Assembly (NCBI RefSeq): GCF_003259365.1
Contig: NZ_QLLY01000002.1
Span: 558,001-622,000 of the forward strand
Direction of reading: 5' to 3'
Origin: Streptomyces sp. PsTaAH-137
Lineage (GTDB): Bacteria; Actinomycetota; Actinomycetes; Streptomycetales; Streptomycetaceae
DNA: 64,000 nt
Position 1 is the first letter of the stretch. Every line of letters starts with the position of its first letter. The notes under the pieces are model-generated. The model ran no database searches, was not told the origin of the DNA, and saw nothing but the letters and a program-made list of their open reading frames with translations. Positions 53,667 through 63,282 of this stretch are shown here, in pieces. The translations under genes and the position numbers were made by a program.

Positions 53667-54347
53667 TTAAGTGCACCACCACAGGAAGCGGTCGCAGGTC
53701 TCCGACGGGCTCGGCTCGGCGGTCGTTTCCGTGGCCGTGGGGCGCGGCGACGAGGGTGCGGGGCGGGACGACGTGGCCGGCGGGTCGGCCGGTGAACCGG
53801 CGGCCGGGGAGCCGGCGTCGACCGGTACGGCCGTTCCGGCGCCCGCCGCTCCGGTGCCGTCCGGCGACGTGCTCGGCGAGACCGACAGGGACGAGTCCGG
53901 GGACGGCACCGCCGAGGATGCCGACGCGCGCGGCGAGGAGCGCGACTCGGGCGGGGTCTGCGACGCGGGTATGCCGTCCGCACCGGGCGAGGCCGTCCCG
54001 TCGGCGTCCGCGTCCACCGCGTCGTCGGATATGTCGGGCGCCGCCTGCGCGCCGCCCTCCGCCGGGGACTCCGTGCCGAGTTCGGCCACACCGATGCCAC
54101 CGGCCACGAGCGCCACACCCGCCACGGCGATCAGGAGCTTGCGGCGGGGCGACTTCCTGCGGGCACGGCGGCGCCGGCCGGGGCGGTGCGCGCTCGGCTC
54201 GTCCTCGTACCCCGCGCCGTCCGCGTCCACCGCTTCCTGCTCGTCGACCGCCTCGGCGCAGGCGCGCACGGCGTCGGCGGGGGTGCCGCAGCCGGGGCAG
54301 GCCAGGGCACCGTTGAGGTGCCTGTGGCACGGGTGGCAATAGTCCAT
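53667..54347 (-). CDS. SCO2400-type zinc-ribbon membrane protein
   Basis: 226 residues. The N-terminus MDYCHPCHRHLNGALACPGC carries two CxxC pairs (a zinc ribbon), as in the Streptomyces SCO2400 family. A basic stretch (about 54-69) is followed by one membrane helix (KLLIAVAGVALVAGGIGVAE, 70-89), then a long Ser/Pro/Thr/Ala disordered outer region, ending CDRFLWWCT with two Cys. The function is unknown; it looks like a cytosolic sensor with an exposed tail. Confidence 0.87.
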   Translation of the reverse strand: MDYCHPCHRHLNGALACPGCGTPADAVRACAEAVDEQEAVDADGAGYEDEPSAHRPGRRRRARRKSPRRKLLIAVAGVALVAGGIGVAELGTESPAEGGAQAAPDISDDAVDADADGTASPGADGIPASQTPPESRSSPRASASSAVPSPDSSLSVSPSTSPDGTGAAGAGTAVPVDAGSPAAGSPADPPATSSRPAPSSPRPTATETTAEPSPSETCDRFLWWCT

Positions 54348-54504
54348 GGTGCAGTGAGGCTAGAGGCGCAAGCGTGACGGAAGATGCTCGCGCTGTGAAG
54401 CTCCTGTGTGGAACGGAGGCTTCCCCTTCACCACGTGCCAGCACCCTTTCCGTGCACACCCATTGACACCCCCACCGGGCCGTCCTTACTGTCACGCCAG
54501 CATT

Positions 54505-54529
54505 TCGAACGAGTGACGAAATATCGAAC
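54505..54529 (+). promoter_or_regulatory. operator-like motif, copy 1
   Basis: TCGAAC (54505-54510), six bases, then CGAAATATCGAAC (54517-54529), 19 bp before the TTG start at 54549. The same arrangement recurs at 56835-56859. Confidence 0.65.
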
Positions 54530-54548
54530 GGCTCAGGGGGCAACTGCC

Positions 54549-55715
54549 TTGCGCATCACGGGAATCAGCACACACGTAGTCGGTACTCCGTGGCGGAATC
54601 TCACCTACGTCCAGGTGCACACCGACGAGGGGATCACGGGCGTCGGCGAGACCCGGATGCTGGGCCACACCGACGCGCTCATCGGGTATCTGAACGAGGC
54701 GAAGGCCAATCACATTCTCGGCTCCGACCCGTTCGCCGTCGAGGACCTGGTCAAGCGGATGAAGTACGGCGACTACGGGCGGGCGGGCGAGATCGTCATG
54801 TCCGGCATCGCCGTCATCGAGATGGCCTGCTGGGACATCAAGGGCAAGGCGCTGGGCGTGCCGGTGTGGCAGCTGCTCGGCGGCAAGGTCACCGACCAGG
54901 TCAAGGCGTACGCGAACGGCTGGTACACCACCGAGCGGACCCCGGAGGCGTACCACAAGGCCGCGCAGGGCGTGATGGAGCGCGGGTACAAGGCGCTGAA
55001 GATCGACCCGTTCGGCACTGGGCACTTCGAGCTGGACCACGAGCAGTCGCTGTACGCCGTCTCGCTGATCGAGGCCGTGCGCGACGCGATCGGCCCGGAC
55101 GCCGAGCTGATGCTGGAGATGCACGGCCGGTTCTCGCCGGCCACCGCGATCCGGCTGGCCCGCGACCTCGCTCCGTTCAAGCCCGCGTGGCTGGAGGAGC
55201 CGGTGCCGCCGGAGAACCTGAAGGCGCTGGAGAAGGTCGCGGCGAAGGTGGACATGCCGGTGGCGACCGGTGAGCGGATCCACGACCGGATCGAGTTCCG
55301 CGAGCTGTTCGAGAGCCAGGCCGTGGACATCATCCAGCCCGACGTCGGCCACATCGGCGGCATCTGGGAGACCCGCAAGCTCGCCGCGACCGCCGAGACG
55401 CACTACGTCCTCGTCGCTCCGCACAACGTCGGCGGCCCGGTGCTCACGGCGGCCTCGCTCCAAGTCGGCTTCACCTCACCGAACTTCAAGATCCTGGAGC
55501 ACTTCAACGACTTCGCCGACGCCGACATCAAGAAGGTCGTCAAGGGCGCGCCGCAGGTCGACCCGGCCACCGGCTGCTTCGAGCTGTCGCACGAGCCGGG
55601 TCTCGGCGTCGAGCTCGACGTGGACGCGGCGGCCGAGTTCCCGCAGCAGCAGGCCCGGTTCGACCTGTGGGCCGAGGGCTGGGAGAAGCGCGACCCGAAG
55701 GGCGGCGGCCAGTGA
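54549..55715 (+). CDS. enolase-superfamily sugar acid dehydratase (galactonate dehydratase-like)
   Basis: 388 residues. N-terminal capping domain, then a TIM barrel with the metal/catalytic motifs YKALKIDPFG, LMLEMHGRFSPATAI (His), WLEEPVPPENL and TGERIHDRIEFRELFES, ending in PHNVGGPVLTAA. The family dehydrates aldonic acids. The exact substrate is not readable. The TTG at 54549 gives the family start RITGIST, with GGGGG nine bases upstream. Its stop overlaps the next gene (GTGA), so dehydratase and dehydrogenase are coupled. Confidence 0.88.
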   Translation: MRITGISTHVVGTPWRNLTYVQVHTDEGITGVGETRMLGHTDALIGYLNEAKANHILGSDPFAVEDLVKRMKYGDYGRAGEIVMSGIAVIEMACWDIKGKALGVPVWQLLGGKVTDQVKAYANGWYTTERTPEAYHKAAQGVMERGYKALKIDPFGTGHFELDHEQSLYAVSLIEAVRDAIGPDAELMLEMHGRFSPATAIRLARDLAPFKPAWLEEPVPPENLKALEKVAAKVDMPVATGERIHDRIEFRELFESQAVDIIQPDVGHIGGIWETRKLAATAETHYVLVAPHNVGGPVLTAASLQVGFTSPNFKILEHFNDFADADIKKVVKGAPQVDPATGCFELSHEPGLGVELDVDAAAEFPQQQARFDLWAEGWEKRDPKGGGQ

Positions 55716-56716
55716 GCTCCGCCGTCGTCGTCGAGGCGCCGGGCACGCACCGGGTGGTCGCGCACGAGCCGGGTGAGCCCGGGCCGGGCGAGGCACTGGT
55801 CCGCGTGCACGCGGTCGGCATCTGCGGCTCCGACCGCGAGCTGTACCAGGGCAACCGGCCCGAGGGCTACGTGCGTTACCCGCTGACCCCGGGCCACGAG
55901 TGGTCCGGGACCGTGGCCGCCGTGGGCGCCGGGGTGCCGGATTCGCTGGTGGGCCGGAAGGTCGTCGGCGAGGGCTTCCGGAACTGTCAGGTGTGCGAGC
56001 GGTGCCACGCCGGTGAGACCACGCTGTGCACCGCCGGGTACGAGGAGACGGGCTTCACCCGGCCGGGGGCGATGGCGGCGACGCTGGTACTCCCGGCGCG
56101 GCTGCTGCACGTCCTGCCGGACTCGGCCGATCTCACGGCGGCGGCACTGCTCGAACCGGCCGCGTGCATCGCCGCCGCCGCGCTCAAGGCGCGGGCGCGG
56201 CCCGGTGAGCGCGTCGCCGTCGTCGGGACCGGGACGCTCGGGATGTTCGCCGTGCAGTTCCTGGCGGCGCACTCCCCCGCCGAGCTGCTCGTGGTCGGCT
56301 CCCGCGATGAACGGGCGGCGCTGTCAAAGCAGTTCGGGGCCACCGACTTCCGGCTGCACAGCGATCCGCTGCCGGACGACTTCGACGTCGTCATCGAGGC
56401 GGCCGGGTCCGGTACCGCCGCCAGGACCGCGGCGTCGTTGCTGCGGCGGGGTGGGCGGCTCGTTCTCACCGGGCTGCCGCCGGCCGGGGCCGACGGGCTC
56501 GACCCGACCGATCTCGTCGTGCGGCAACTGGAGGTGCAGACCGTGTTCGGGGCCGCGCCGGATGCGTGGGCGTATGCGGTGCGGGCGTTCGGGGCGGGGC
56601 TGCTCGATCCGCTGCCGCTCGTCAGTCACGAGTTGCCGCTCAGTCGCTTCGCTGAGGCCATCGAGTTGGTGGGGGCCGGGGATCCCAAGGTGGGGAAGGT
56701 TTTGCTGCGGCCTTAG
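55712..56716 (+). CDS. zinc-type alcohol/sugar dehydrogenase
   Basis: 334 residues. MDR fold: catalytic zinc ligands in ICGSDRELYQG and PGHEWSGTV, structural-zinc-type Cys in FRNCQVCERCHAGETTLC (about 89-106), NAD loop VAVVGTGTLGMFAVQFLAA. It probably oxidises a sugar or polyol to the acid or ketose used with the dehydratase. The GTG at 55712 overlaps the upstream stop (GTGA). Confidence 0.9.
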   Translation: MSSAVVVEAPGTHRVVAHEPGEPGPGEALVRVHAVGICGSDRELYQGNRPEGYVRYPLTPGHEWSGTVAAVGAGVPDSLVGRKVVGEGFRNCQVCERCHAGETTLCTAGYEETGFTRPGAMAATLVLPARLLHVLPDSADLTAAALLEPAACIAAAALKARARPGERVAVVGTGTLGMFAVQFLAAHSPAELLVVGSRDERAALSKQFGATDFRLHSDPLPDDFDVVIEAAGSGTAARTAASLLRRGGRLVLTGLPPAGADGLDPTDLVVRQLEVQTVFGAAPDAWAYAVRAFGAGLLDPLPLVSHELPLSRFAEAIELVGAGDPKVGKVLLRP

Positions 56717-56768
56717 GCGGTGGTCCGCCTTCGCGCCATAGGGGCGCGTGAGGACGGTCGGCTGCCGG

Positions 56769-56805
56769 TCTCGTCGTGGCTGGTCGCGCAGTTCCCCGCG
56801 CCCCT
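56769..56805 (-). repeat. extended copy of the dispersed 37-bp repeat
   Basis: TCTCGTCGTGGCTGGTC followed by GCGCAGTTCCCCGCGCCCCT. Apart from one base it equals 12343-12380. It lies in the 167-bp gap between the dehydrogenase gene and the gene at 56884. Confidence 0.88.
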
Positions 56806-56834
56806 GGCGGCGCTCACCTGCCCGGCACTTGAAG

Positions 56835-56859
56835 TCGAACCTCATTCGAAATACCGAAC
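56835..56859 (+). promoter_or_regulatory. operator-like motif, copy 2
   Basis: TCGAAC (56835-56840), six bases, then CGAAATACCGAAC (56847-56859), 24 bp before the GTG at 56884. Same spacing as at 54505; one base differs in the 19 defined positions. Confidence 0.65.
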
Positions 56860-56883
56860 AGACGTAGACGTAAAGGAACCCGC

Positions 56884-57840
56884 GTGACCACCACCCCCCG
56901 CCGACCCGGCGAACCCACCCTCTCCGCTCTCGGGCTGAGCGGACCCGATCACGACCCCGCGGACTCCTCCCCGCACGCGTTCCCCGACGGGGGGACCTGG
57001 CGGGTGGAGATTCCGTCCGTCGAGGGGCCCGAGGCCGTCGGGGTCGTGCTCAAGGAAGCGTCGCGGCTCGACGTGCCCATTCACCGGATCAGCCAGGGCA
57101 GCGGCATCTGGATGCTGCGCGACGCCGAGATCCAGGAGATGGTCGAGGCGACCGCCGAGCGCGACATCGAGCTGTGCCTGTTCACCGGGCCGCGCGGCAC
57201 CTGGGACACCGGCGCCTCCGTGCGCACCGACTCGGGCGGTGCCGGACTGCGCGCCCGCGGCCATGACGCCGTCGCCGGATGCGTCGAGGACGCGGTCAGG
57301 GCGACGGAGTTGGGCGTCACGTGCCTGCTCGTCGCCGACGAGGGCGTGCTGTGGACCCTGCACCGGGCGCGCGCCCAGGGGATCATCCCGGCAGACACCA
57401 CCCTCAAGGTGTCCGCACTCGTCGGCCCCGTGAACCCGGCCTCGTACGCCGTGTACGAGCGTCTGGGCGCCGACTCGCTGAACGTGCCGTCGGACCTGAC
57501 ACTCGCTCACCTCACGGAGATCCGCCGGGTGTCGGCCGCCCCGATGGACATGTATGTGGAGGCTCCGGACGACCTCGGCGGCTATGTCCGGATGTACGAG
57601 ATCGCCGAACTGGTGCGCAGGGGTGCGCCCTTGTACCTGAAGTTCGGGCTCGCCAAGGCGCCCGCGATCTATCCGTACGGCGCCCAGTTGCGCGACGTCA
57701 CCCTCGACACGGCCCGCGAGCGGGTGCGCCGGGGACGGCTCGCGCTGGACCTCCTCGCCCGGCACGGGGCCGACGGCGGCATGTCCCCGCTCGGGTCGCG
57801 GCTGCCCGGTGACCTCAAGCGGTTCGACACCAGTCAATAA
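56884..57840 (+). CDS. U32-peptidase-like / TIM-barrel protein of unknown role
   Basis: 318 residues. A repeated alpha/beta pattern ([57 protein letters not shown]-like) and the phrase [20 protein letters not shown] point to a TIM-barrel protein distantly like peptidase U32. I see no definite catalytic motif; conserved-looking Asp/Glu/Arg are at the strand ends. It shares the operator-like motif with the dehydratase gene and precedes a sugar importer, so it probably acts on the sugar or sugar acid. AAAGGA precedes the GTG. Confidence 0.7.
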   Translation: MTTTPRRPGEPTLSALGLSGPDHDPADSSPHAFPDGGTWRVEIPSVEGPEAVGVVLKEASRLDVPIHRISQGSGIWMLRDAEIQEMVEATAERDIELCLFTGPRGTWDTGASVRTDSGGAGLRARGHDAVAGCVEDAVRATELGVTCLLVADEGVLWTLHRARAQGIIPADTTLKVSALVGPVNPASYAVYERLGADSLNVPSDLTLAHLTEIRRVSAAPMDMYVEAPDDLGGYVRMYEIAELVRRGAPLYLKFGLAKAPAIYPYGAQLRDVTLDTARERVRRGRLALDLLARHGADGGMSPLGSRLPGDLKRFDTSQ

Positions 57841-57979
57841 CGTTCCGGAAACACAACTTCACAGCACACAACAGAGCCGCGCACAATCCGACACACCTCC
57901 TCGGTCAACCCCCTTTCCGCGTAGCGCACTTCGCAGCACCGCAGACCGAGCTCGCACCCACACATCAAGGATGATGACC

Positions 57980-59095
57980 ATGCGAAACCGCCGAGCCGTA
58001 CTCAGCGCGATAGCCGCGAGCGCCACCCTCGCCCTGACCCTCTCCGCCTGCGGCCAGGACAGCGACGGCGGCAGCAAGGAGGACAAGGGCAGCGCCAAGG
58101 GCTCCACCGTCGGCATCGCGATGCCGACCAAGTCCTCCGAGCGCTGGATCGCGGACGGGAACAACGTTGTCAAGTCGCTGAAGGCCAAGGGTTACAAGAC
58201 CCAGCTGGTCTTCGGCGAGGACGACCCCGACCAGCAGGTCTCGCAGATCGAGAACATGATCACGCAGGGTGTCTCGGCGCTGATCATCGCGGCGATCGAC
58301 AACAAGTCGCTGGGCAACGTCCTCCAGGAGGCGGCCGACGCGCACATCCCGGTGATCGCGTACGACCGGCTCATCCTGGACTCCAAGAACGTCGACTACT
58401 ACGCGACGTTCGACAACGAGAAGGTCGGCGAGCTCCAGGCCACCTCCCTCGTCGACAAGCTGGGTCTGTCGGACGGCAAGAAGGGCCCGTTCAACCTGGA
58501 GCTGTTCGCCGGCTCCAACGACGACAACAACACCAAGTACTTCTTCAACGGCGCGATGTCGGTGCTCCAGCCCTACATCGACAAGAAGCAGCTGGTCATC
58601 AGGTCCAAGCAGACCAAGCTCAACCAGGTCACGACGCTGCGCTGGGACGGCGCCACCGCGCAGAAGCGCATGGACGACATCCTCACCTCGAAGTACTCCA
58701 GCGACAAGGTCGACGCGGTGCTCTCCCCGTACGACGGCATCTCCATCGGCATCATCTCCGCGCTGAAGTCCGACGGCTACGGCTCCTCGTCCAAGCCGCT
58801 GCCGGCCGTCTCCGGCCAGGACGCCGAGGTCGCCTCGGTGAAGTCGATCATCGCGGGCGAGCAGTACTCCACGGTCTACAAGGACACGCGGAAGCTCGCC
58901 GAGGAGGCCGTGACCATGGTCGACGACGTGCTCAACGACAAGAAGCCCGAGACCAACGACAACAAGACGTACGACAACGGCGCCAAGGTCGTCCCGTCGT
59001 TCCTGCTCCAGCCGGTGGCCGTCACCAAGGACAACTACGAGAAGACCCTCATCGACGGCGGCTACTACACCAAGAAGGACCTGGGCCTGAAGTAG
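57980..59095 (+). CDS. chvE: monosaccharide ABC importer, binding lipoprotein (ChvE-like)
   Basis: 371 residues. A lipoprotein signal ends at LSAC (Cys about 23), then an acidic/Gly linker. The body is a type I sugar-binding protein (Peripla_BP_4): [61 protein letters not shown], and [18 protein letters not shown]. Acidic, as in ChvE/xylose-type binders; the sugar is not readable. ATGs at 57971, 57974 and 57980 are in frame; 57980 fits AAGGA spacing. It begins the three-gene transporter. Confidence 0.9.
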   Translation: MRNRRAVLSAIAASATLALTLSACGQDSDGGSKEDKGSAKGSTVGIAMPTKSSERWIADGNNVVKSLKAKGYKTQLVFGEDDPDQQVSQIENMITQGVSALIIAAIDNKSLGNVLQEAADAHIPVIAYDRLILDSKNVDYYATFDNEKVGELQATSLVDKLGLSDGKKGPFNLELFAGSNDDNNTKYFFNGAMSVLQPYIDKKQLVIRSKQTKLNQVTTLRWDGATAQKRMDDILTSKYSSDKVDAVLSPYDGISIGIISALKSDGYGSSSKPLPAVSGQDAEVASVKSIIAGEQYSTVYKDTRKLAEEAVTMVDDVLNDKKPETNDNKTYDNGAKVVPSFLLQPVAVTKDNYEKTLIDGGYYTKKDLGLK

Positions 59096-59148
59096 GCGGC
59101 CCAGAGACCCAGTCGACCGCCTCCGCACACTAGATGAAGGGCACGACC

Positions 59149-60699
59149 ATGGCGGGACCCGTCCTGGAAATGCGCTCGATCGTCAAGACCTTCCCGGGCG
59201 TCAAGGCGCTGTCGGACGTCTCCCTGAGCGTCCGCGCGGGCGAGGTCCACGCCATCTGCGGGGAGAACGGCGCCGGAAAGTCCACCTTGATGAAGGTGCT
59301 CTCCGGCGTCCACCCGCACGGAAGTTACGACGGGGAGATCCTCTTCGAGGGCCTGCCCTGTGAGTTCAAGGACATCAACGCCAGCGAGAAGCGCGGCATC
59401 GTCATCATCCACCAGGAGCTGGCCCTGGTCCCGTACCTGTCGATCGCCGAGAACATGTTCCTCGGCAACGAGCACGCCTCGCGCGGGCTCATCGACTGGC
59501 ACGAGACCCTCGGGCACGCCACGCGCCAGCTGCGCCGGGTGGGTCTGGACGAGAACCCCAACACCGCCGTCGCCGACATCGGGGTGGGCAAGCAGCAGCT
59601 CGTGGAGATCGCCAAGGCGCTCTCCAAGGAGGTGAAGCTGCTCATCCTCGACGAGCCGACGGCCGCGCTGAACGACGAGGACTCCGACAAACTCCTCGAT
59701 CTGATCCTGGAGTTGAAGAACCAGGGCATCACCTCGATCATCATCTCTCACAAGCTCAACGAGATCCGCAAGGTCGCCGACTCGGTGACGATCCTGCGGG
59801 ACGGCCGCACCGTCGAGACGCTGGACGTGAAGGCCGAGGCCACCACCGAAGACCGGATCATCTCCGGGATGGTCGGCCGCGACCTCGACCACCGCTTCCC
59901 CGACCGCACCCCGCACCACGCCGAGGCCGGCGCCGCGCCCGCCCTGGAGATCCGCAACTGGACGGTGCACCACCCCATCGACCGTGAGCGCAAGGTCGTC
60001 GACGACGTCTCGCTGCACGTCCGCCGGGGCGAGATCGTCGGCATCGCGGGGCTGATGGGCGCGGGCCGCACCGAGCTGGCCATGAGCGTCTTCGGGCGCA
60101 CCTACGGCCGGTACACGGACGGCACGGTCCTCAAGGACGGCGAGGAGATCAGGACCCGCACGGTCTCCGACGCGGTCGGCCACGGCATCGCGTACGCCAC
60201 CGAGGACCGCAAGCACTACGGCCTCAACCTCATCGACACCATCAACCGCAACATCTCGCTGGCGGCGCTCGGCAAGGTCGCCAAGCGGGGCATCGTCGAC
60301 GAGCACGGCGAGCGGCAGGTCGCCGAGGAGTACCGCAAGTCGATGAACATCAAGGCCCCGACGGTCTTCGAACCGGCGGGCAAGCTCTCGGGCGGCAACC
60401 AGCAGAAGGTCGTCCTCAGCAAGTGGATCTTCGCGGGCCCGGAGATCCTCATTCTCGACGAGCCGACCCGCGGCATCGACGTCGGTGCCAAGTACGAGAT
60501 CTACACGGTCATCGACAAGCTGGCCGCCCAGGGCAAGGCGGTCGTCTTCATCTCCTCCGAGCTGCCCGAGCTGCTCGGCATGTGCGACCGCATCTACACG
60601 ATGGCCGCGGGCCGCCTGACCGGCGAGGTGCCGCGCGCCGAGGCGACCCAGGAATCGCTGATGCGCCTGATGACGAAGGACAAAGAGGTAGCGCGATGA
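59149..60699 (+). CDS. mmsA: monosaccharide ABC importer, double ATPase (MmsA/GguA-like)
   Basis: 516 residues with two fused ABC domains. Domain 1: Walker [10 protein letters not shown], signature [16 protein letters not shown], Walker [12 protein letters not shown]. Domain 2 (from about 280): GLMGAGRTE, signature [14 protein letters not shown], Walker [11 protein letters not shown]. Degenerate Walker A in the second domain is normal for the sugar (CUT2) class. ATG at 59149 is chosen over 59134 (AAGGG spacing). Its stop overlaps the permease start. Confidence 0.95.
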   Translation: MAGPVLEMRSIVKTFPGVKALSDVSLSVRAGEVHAICGENGAGKSTLMKVLSGVHPHGSYDGEILFEGLPCEFKDINASEKRGIVIIHQELALVPYLSIAENMFLGNEHASRGLIDWHETLGHATRQLRRVGLDENPNTAVADIGVGKQQLVEIAKALSKEVKLLILDEPTAALNDEDSDKLLDLILELKNQGITSIIISHKLNEIRKVADSVTILRDGRTVETLDVKAEATTEDRIISGMVGRDLDHRFPDRTPHHAEAGAAPALEIRNWTVHHPIDRERKVVDDVSLHVRRGEIVGIAGLMGAGRTELAMSVFGRTYGRYTDGTVLKDGEEIRTRTVSDAVGHGIAYATEDRKHYGLNLIDTINRNISLAALGKVAKRGIVDEHGERQVAEEYRKSMNIKAPTVFEPAGKLSGGNQQKVVLSKWIFAGPEILILDEPTRGIDVGAKYEIYTVIDKLAAQGKAVVFISSELPELLGMCDRIYTMAAGRLTGEVPRAEATQESLMRLMTKDKEVAR

Positions 60700-61940
60700 G
60701 TACGGACGTGACGAAGACCCCGGCGGCGGCCCCGCCGGGCAAGGGCGGCGGCGACGGCACGGAGGGCGGGCTGCTCGGGCTCGTCGTCGACGGGCTGCGC
60801 CGCAACATGCGCCAGTACGGCATGCTGATCGCGCTCGGGCTGCTCATCGCGGTGTTCGCCGTGTGGACTGACGGCACCCTGATCACCCCGCACAACGTCT
60901 CCAACCTGGTGCTCCAGAACTCGTACGTGCTGATCCTCGCGATCGGCATGATGCTGGTGATCATCGCGGGCCACATCGACCTGTCCGTCGGTTCGCTGAC
61001 GGCGTTCGTCGGGTCGACGGCCGCGGTGCTGATGGTCAACAACGACGTCTCCTGGCCGATCGCCCTGATCGTGTGCCTGGTGATGGGCGGGGCCGCCGGT
61101 GCTCTCCAGGGCTATCTGATCGCGTACGGCGGCATACCGTCGTTCATCGTGACGCTGGCCGGGATGCTGGTCTGGCGCGGACTCACCGAGATCCTGCTCA
61201 AGGGGCAGACCCTCGGCCCGTTCCCGTCCAACATCGGCGACCTGGGCAACGGCTTCCTGCCGGAGGTCGGCCCCGACACCAACTACCACAACCTGACCCT
61301 GCTGTTCGGCATCCTGCTCGCCGCCTCCGTGGCCTGGCAGGAGGTGCGCGACCGGCGCAGGCAGCGGGAGTTCTCCCTCGACGTGGTCCCGCGCAACCTC
61401 TTCATCCTGAAGCTGGTCGCGATCGTCGCGGCGATCGCCGTCGTCACCCTGCTGCTCGCCAGCTACAAGGGCGTGCCGATCGTGCTGCTGATCCTCGGCG
61501 TCCTGGTCGTCGGCTACGGCTACCTGATGCGCAACTCCGTCTTCGGCCGCCACATCTACGCCATCGGCGGCAACCTGCCGGCGGCCAAGCTGTCCGGCGT
61601 CAAGGACAAGCGGGTCACCTTCTACGTCTTCCTGAACATGGGCGTGCTCGCCGCCCTGGCCGGGCTCGTGGTCGCCGCCCGGCTGAACGCGGCGTCGCCG
61701 AAGGCGGGCCTCAACTTCGAACTGGAGGCCATCGCCGCGTCGTTCATCGGCGGCGCGTCCATGAGCGGCGGTGTCGGCACCGTGCTCGGCGCCATCATCG
61801 GTGGCCTCGTCCTCGGCGTGCTGAACAACGGCATGAACCTCCTCGGCGTCGGCTCCGACTGGCAGTCGGTGATCAAGGGGCTCGCGCTGCTCGCCGCCGT
61901 CGGTTTCGACGTCTGGAACAAGCGGCGGGGTGGTCGCTGA
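60696..61940 (+). CDS. mmsB: monosaccharide ABC importer, permease (MmsB/GguB-like)
   Basis: 414 residues with about ten membrane helices. CUT2 permease motifs: [20 protein letters not shown] (about 89-108), [20 protein letters not shown], and [20 protein letters not shown] near the end. The Gly/Ala-rich 25-residue N-terminus is cytosolic. The ATG overlaps the upstream stop (ATGA). It works as a homodimer with MmsA and the ChvE-like binder. Confidence 0.94.
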   Translation: MSTDVTKTPAAAPPGKGGGDGTEGGLLGLVVDGLRRNMRQYGMLIALGLLIAVFAVWTDGTLITPHNVSNLVLQNSYVLILAIGMMLVIIAGHIDLSVGSLTAFVGSTAAVLMVNNDVSWPIALIVCLVMGGAAGALQGYLIAYGGIPSFIVTLAGMLVWRGLTEILLKGQTLGPFPSNIGDLGNGFLPEVGPDTNYHNLTLLFGILLAASVAWQEVRDRRRQREFSLDVVPRNLFILKLVAIVAAIAVVTLLLASYKGVPIVLLILGVLVVGYGYLMRNSVFGRHIYAIGGNLPAAKLSGVKDKRVTFYVFLNMGVLAALAGLVVAARLNAASPKAGLNFELEAIAASFIGGASMSGGVGTVLGAIIGGLVLGVLNNGMNLLGVGSDWQSVIKGLALLAAVGFDVWNKRRGGR

Positions 61941-61998
61941 GTCCCCTCAGCCGGTCTGACCGGTCGCGCCCGCGCGGCGGAGCCGCACATGGATACAG

Positions 61999-62023
61999 CC
62001 CCGCGCCCCTTCGGGGCGCGGGG
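61999..62023 (+). terminator. hairpin after the transporter operon
   Basis: CCCCGCGCCCC, loop TTC, GGGGCGCGGGG: a perfect 11-bp stem, 59 bp past the permease stop and before the epimerase gene. Confidence 0.7.
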
Positions 62024-62061
62024 GCCCACACATGCACCTTCGTCGAATGGAGAGCCGCTTC

Positions 62062-63210
62062 ATGAGTACGAGCAGACGTGCAGTTCTGGCCGGGGCCGCC
62101 GCGGCGGGCCTCGCCGTCGCCGCCCCGGGCACGGCATCCGCGCACAGCCGCAAGACCCCCACCAAAGAGCTGTTCGGCGCCCTCGCCGACGGCACCAGGA
62201 TCTACCGCTGGAGTCTGCAGAACGGCGGGACCCGGCTCAAGGTCCTCTCCTACGGCGGGATCGTGCAGTCCCTGGAGATCCCGGACCGGCACGGCCGGTA
62301 CGCGAACGTCTCCCTGGGCTACGACACCGTCGCGGCCTACGTCGCCGGCACCACCTTCTTCGGCGCGACCATCGGCCGCTACGGAAACCGCATCGCCAAG
62401 GGGCAGTTCACCCTCGACGGCACGGCGTACCAGCTGTCGGTGAACGACGGCGTGAACTCGCTGCACGGCGGCGCCAAGGGCTTCAACACCCGGGTGTTCG
62501 ACGTGGAGGGGTTCACGTCCGGCCAGGACGTCGGCCTGCACCTCTACTACACCTCGGTCGACGGCGAGATGGGCTACCCGGGCACCCTGCGCACCCGGGT
62601 CACCTTCACGCTGACGGCGTCCGGTGACTGGCGGATCGACTACCGGGCGACGACCGACAAGGCCACGGTCGTGAACCTGACGAACCACACGTACTACAAC
62701 CTCGCGGGCGAGGGCAGCGGCTCGATCCACGACCACGAGCTGACGATCGCCGCCGCCCGCTACACGCCCACCGACACGGGCCTCATCCCCACCGGCGAAC
62801 GCGCGAAGGTCGCGGGCACGCCCTTCGACTTCACCCGCGCCAAGCGCATCGGCAGGGACATCCGCGCCGGGCACCCCCAGCTCGTCATCGCCAAGGGCTT
62901 CGACCACAACTTCGTCCTCGACAAGGGCGTCACCGCGCAGCCGCAGCACAGCGTCACCCTGCGCGACCCGGACTCCGGCCGCACCCTGAAGATCGCCACC
63001 GACCAGCCGGGCCTTCAGTTCTACTCCGGCAACTTCCTCGACGGCACCCTCGTCGGCACCTCCGGGCGCACCTACCGGCAGGGCGACGGCCTGTGCCTGG
63101 AGACCCAGCACTTCCCGGACTCACCGAACCAGCCGTCGTTCCCGTCCACCGTGCTGCGCCCCGGCCAGACGTACCGGACGACGACCGTCCACTCGTTCAG
63201 CGCCACCTGA
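62062..63210 (+). CDS. exported aldose 1-epimerase
   Basis: 382 residues. The leader STSRRAVLAGAAAAGLAVAA then PGTASA has a twin-Arg (SRRAVLA) Tat-type motif. The mature enzyme has FGATIGRYGNRIAKG, LHGGAKGFNTRVF, NLTNHTYYNLAG (catalytic His), FDHNFVLD and LETQHFPDSPNQPSFPS. It supplies the right anomer outside the cell for the adjacent importer. GGAGAG lies seven bases before the ATG at 62062. Confidence 0.92.
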   Translation: MSTSRRAVLAGAAAAGLAVAAPGTASAHSRKTPTKELFGALADGTRIYRWSLQNGGTRLKVLSYGGIVQSLEIPDRHGRYANVSLGYDTVAAYVAGTTFFGATIGRYGNRIAKGQFTLDGTAYQLSVNDGVNSLHGGAKGFNTRVFDVEGFTSGQDVGLHLYYTSVDGEMGYPGTLRTRVTFTLTASGDWRIDYRATTDKATVVNLTNHTYYNLAGEGSGSIHDHELTIAAARYTPTDTGLIPTGERAKVAGTPFDFTRAKRIGRDIRAGHPQLVIAKGFDHNFVLDKGVTAQPQHSVTLRDPDSGRTLKIATDQPGLQFYSGNFLDGTLVGTSGRTYRQGDGLCLETQHFPDSPNQPSFPSTVLRPGQTYRTTTVHSFSAT

Positions 63211-63232
63211 GCACCTTCCGTTGAACACGGCC

Positions 63233-63273
63233 CCGCCCGTATCCGTAATGCACGTCAACACGGATACGGGCGG
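63233..63273 (+). promoter_or_regulatory. 14-bp inverted repeat covering the ribosome-binding site of the aminotransferase gene
   Basis: CCGCCCGTATCCGT (63233-63246) and its exact reverse complement (63260-63273), loop of 13. The 3' arm ends inside the GGAGG at 63272-63276. It may be a terminator, an operator or a translation switch. Confidence 0.6.
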
Positions 63274-63282
63274 AGGCAGTTG

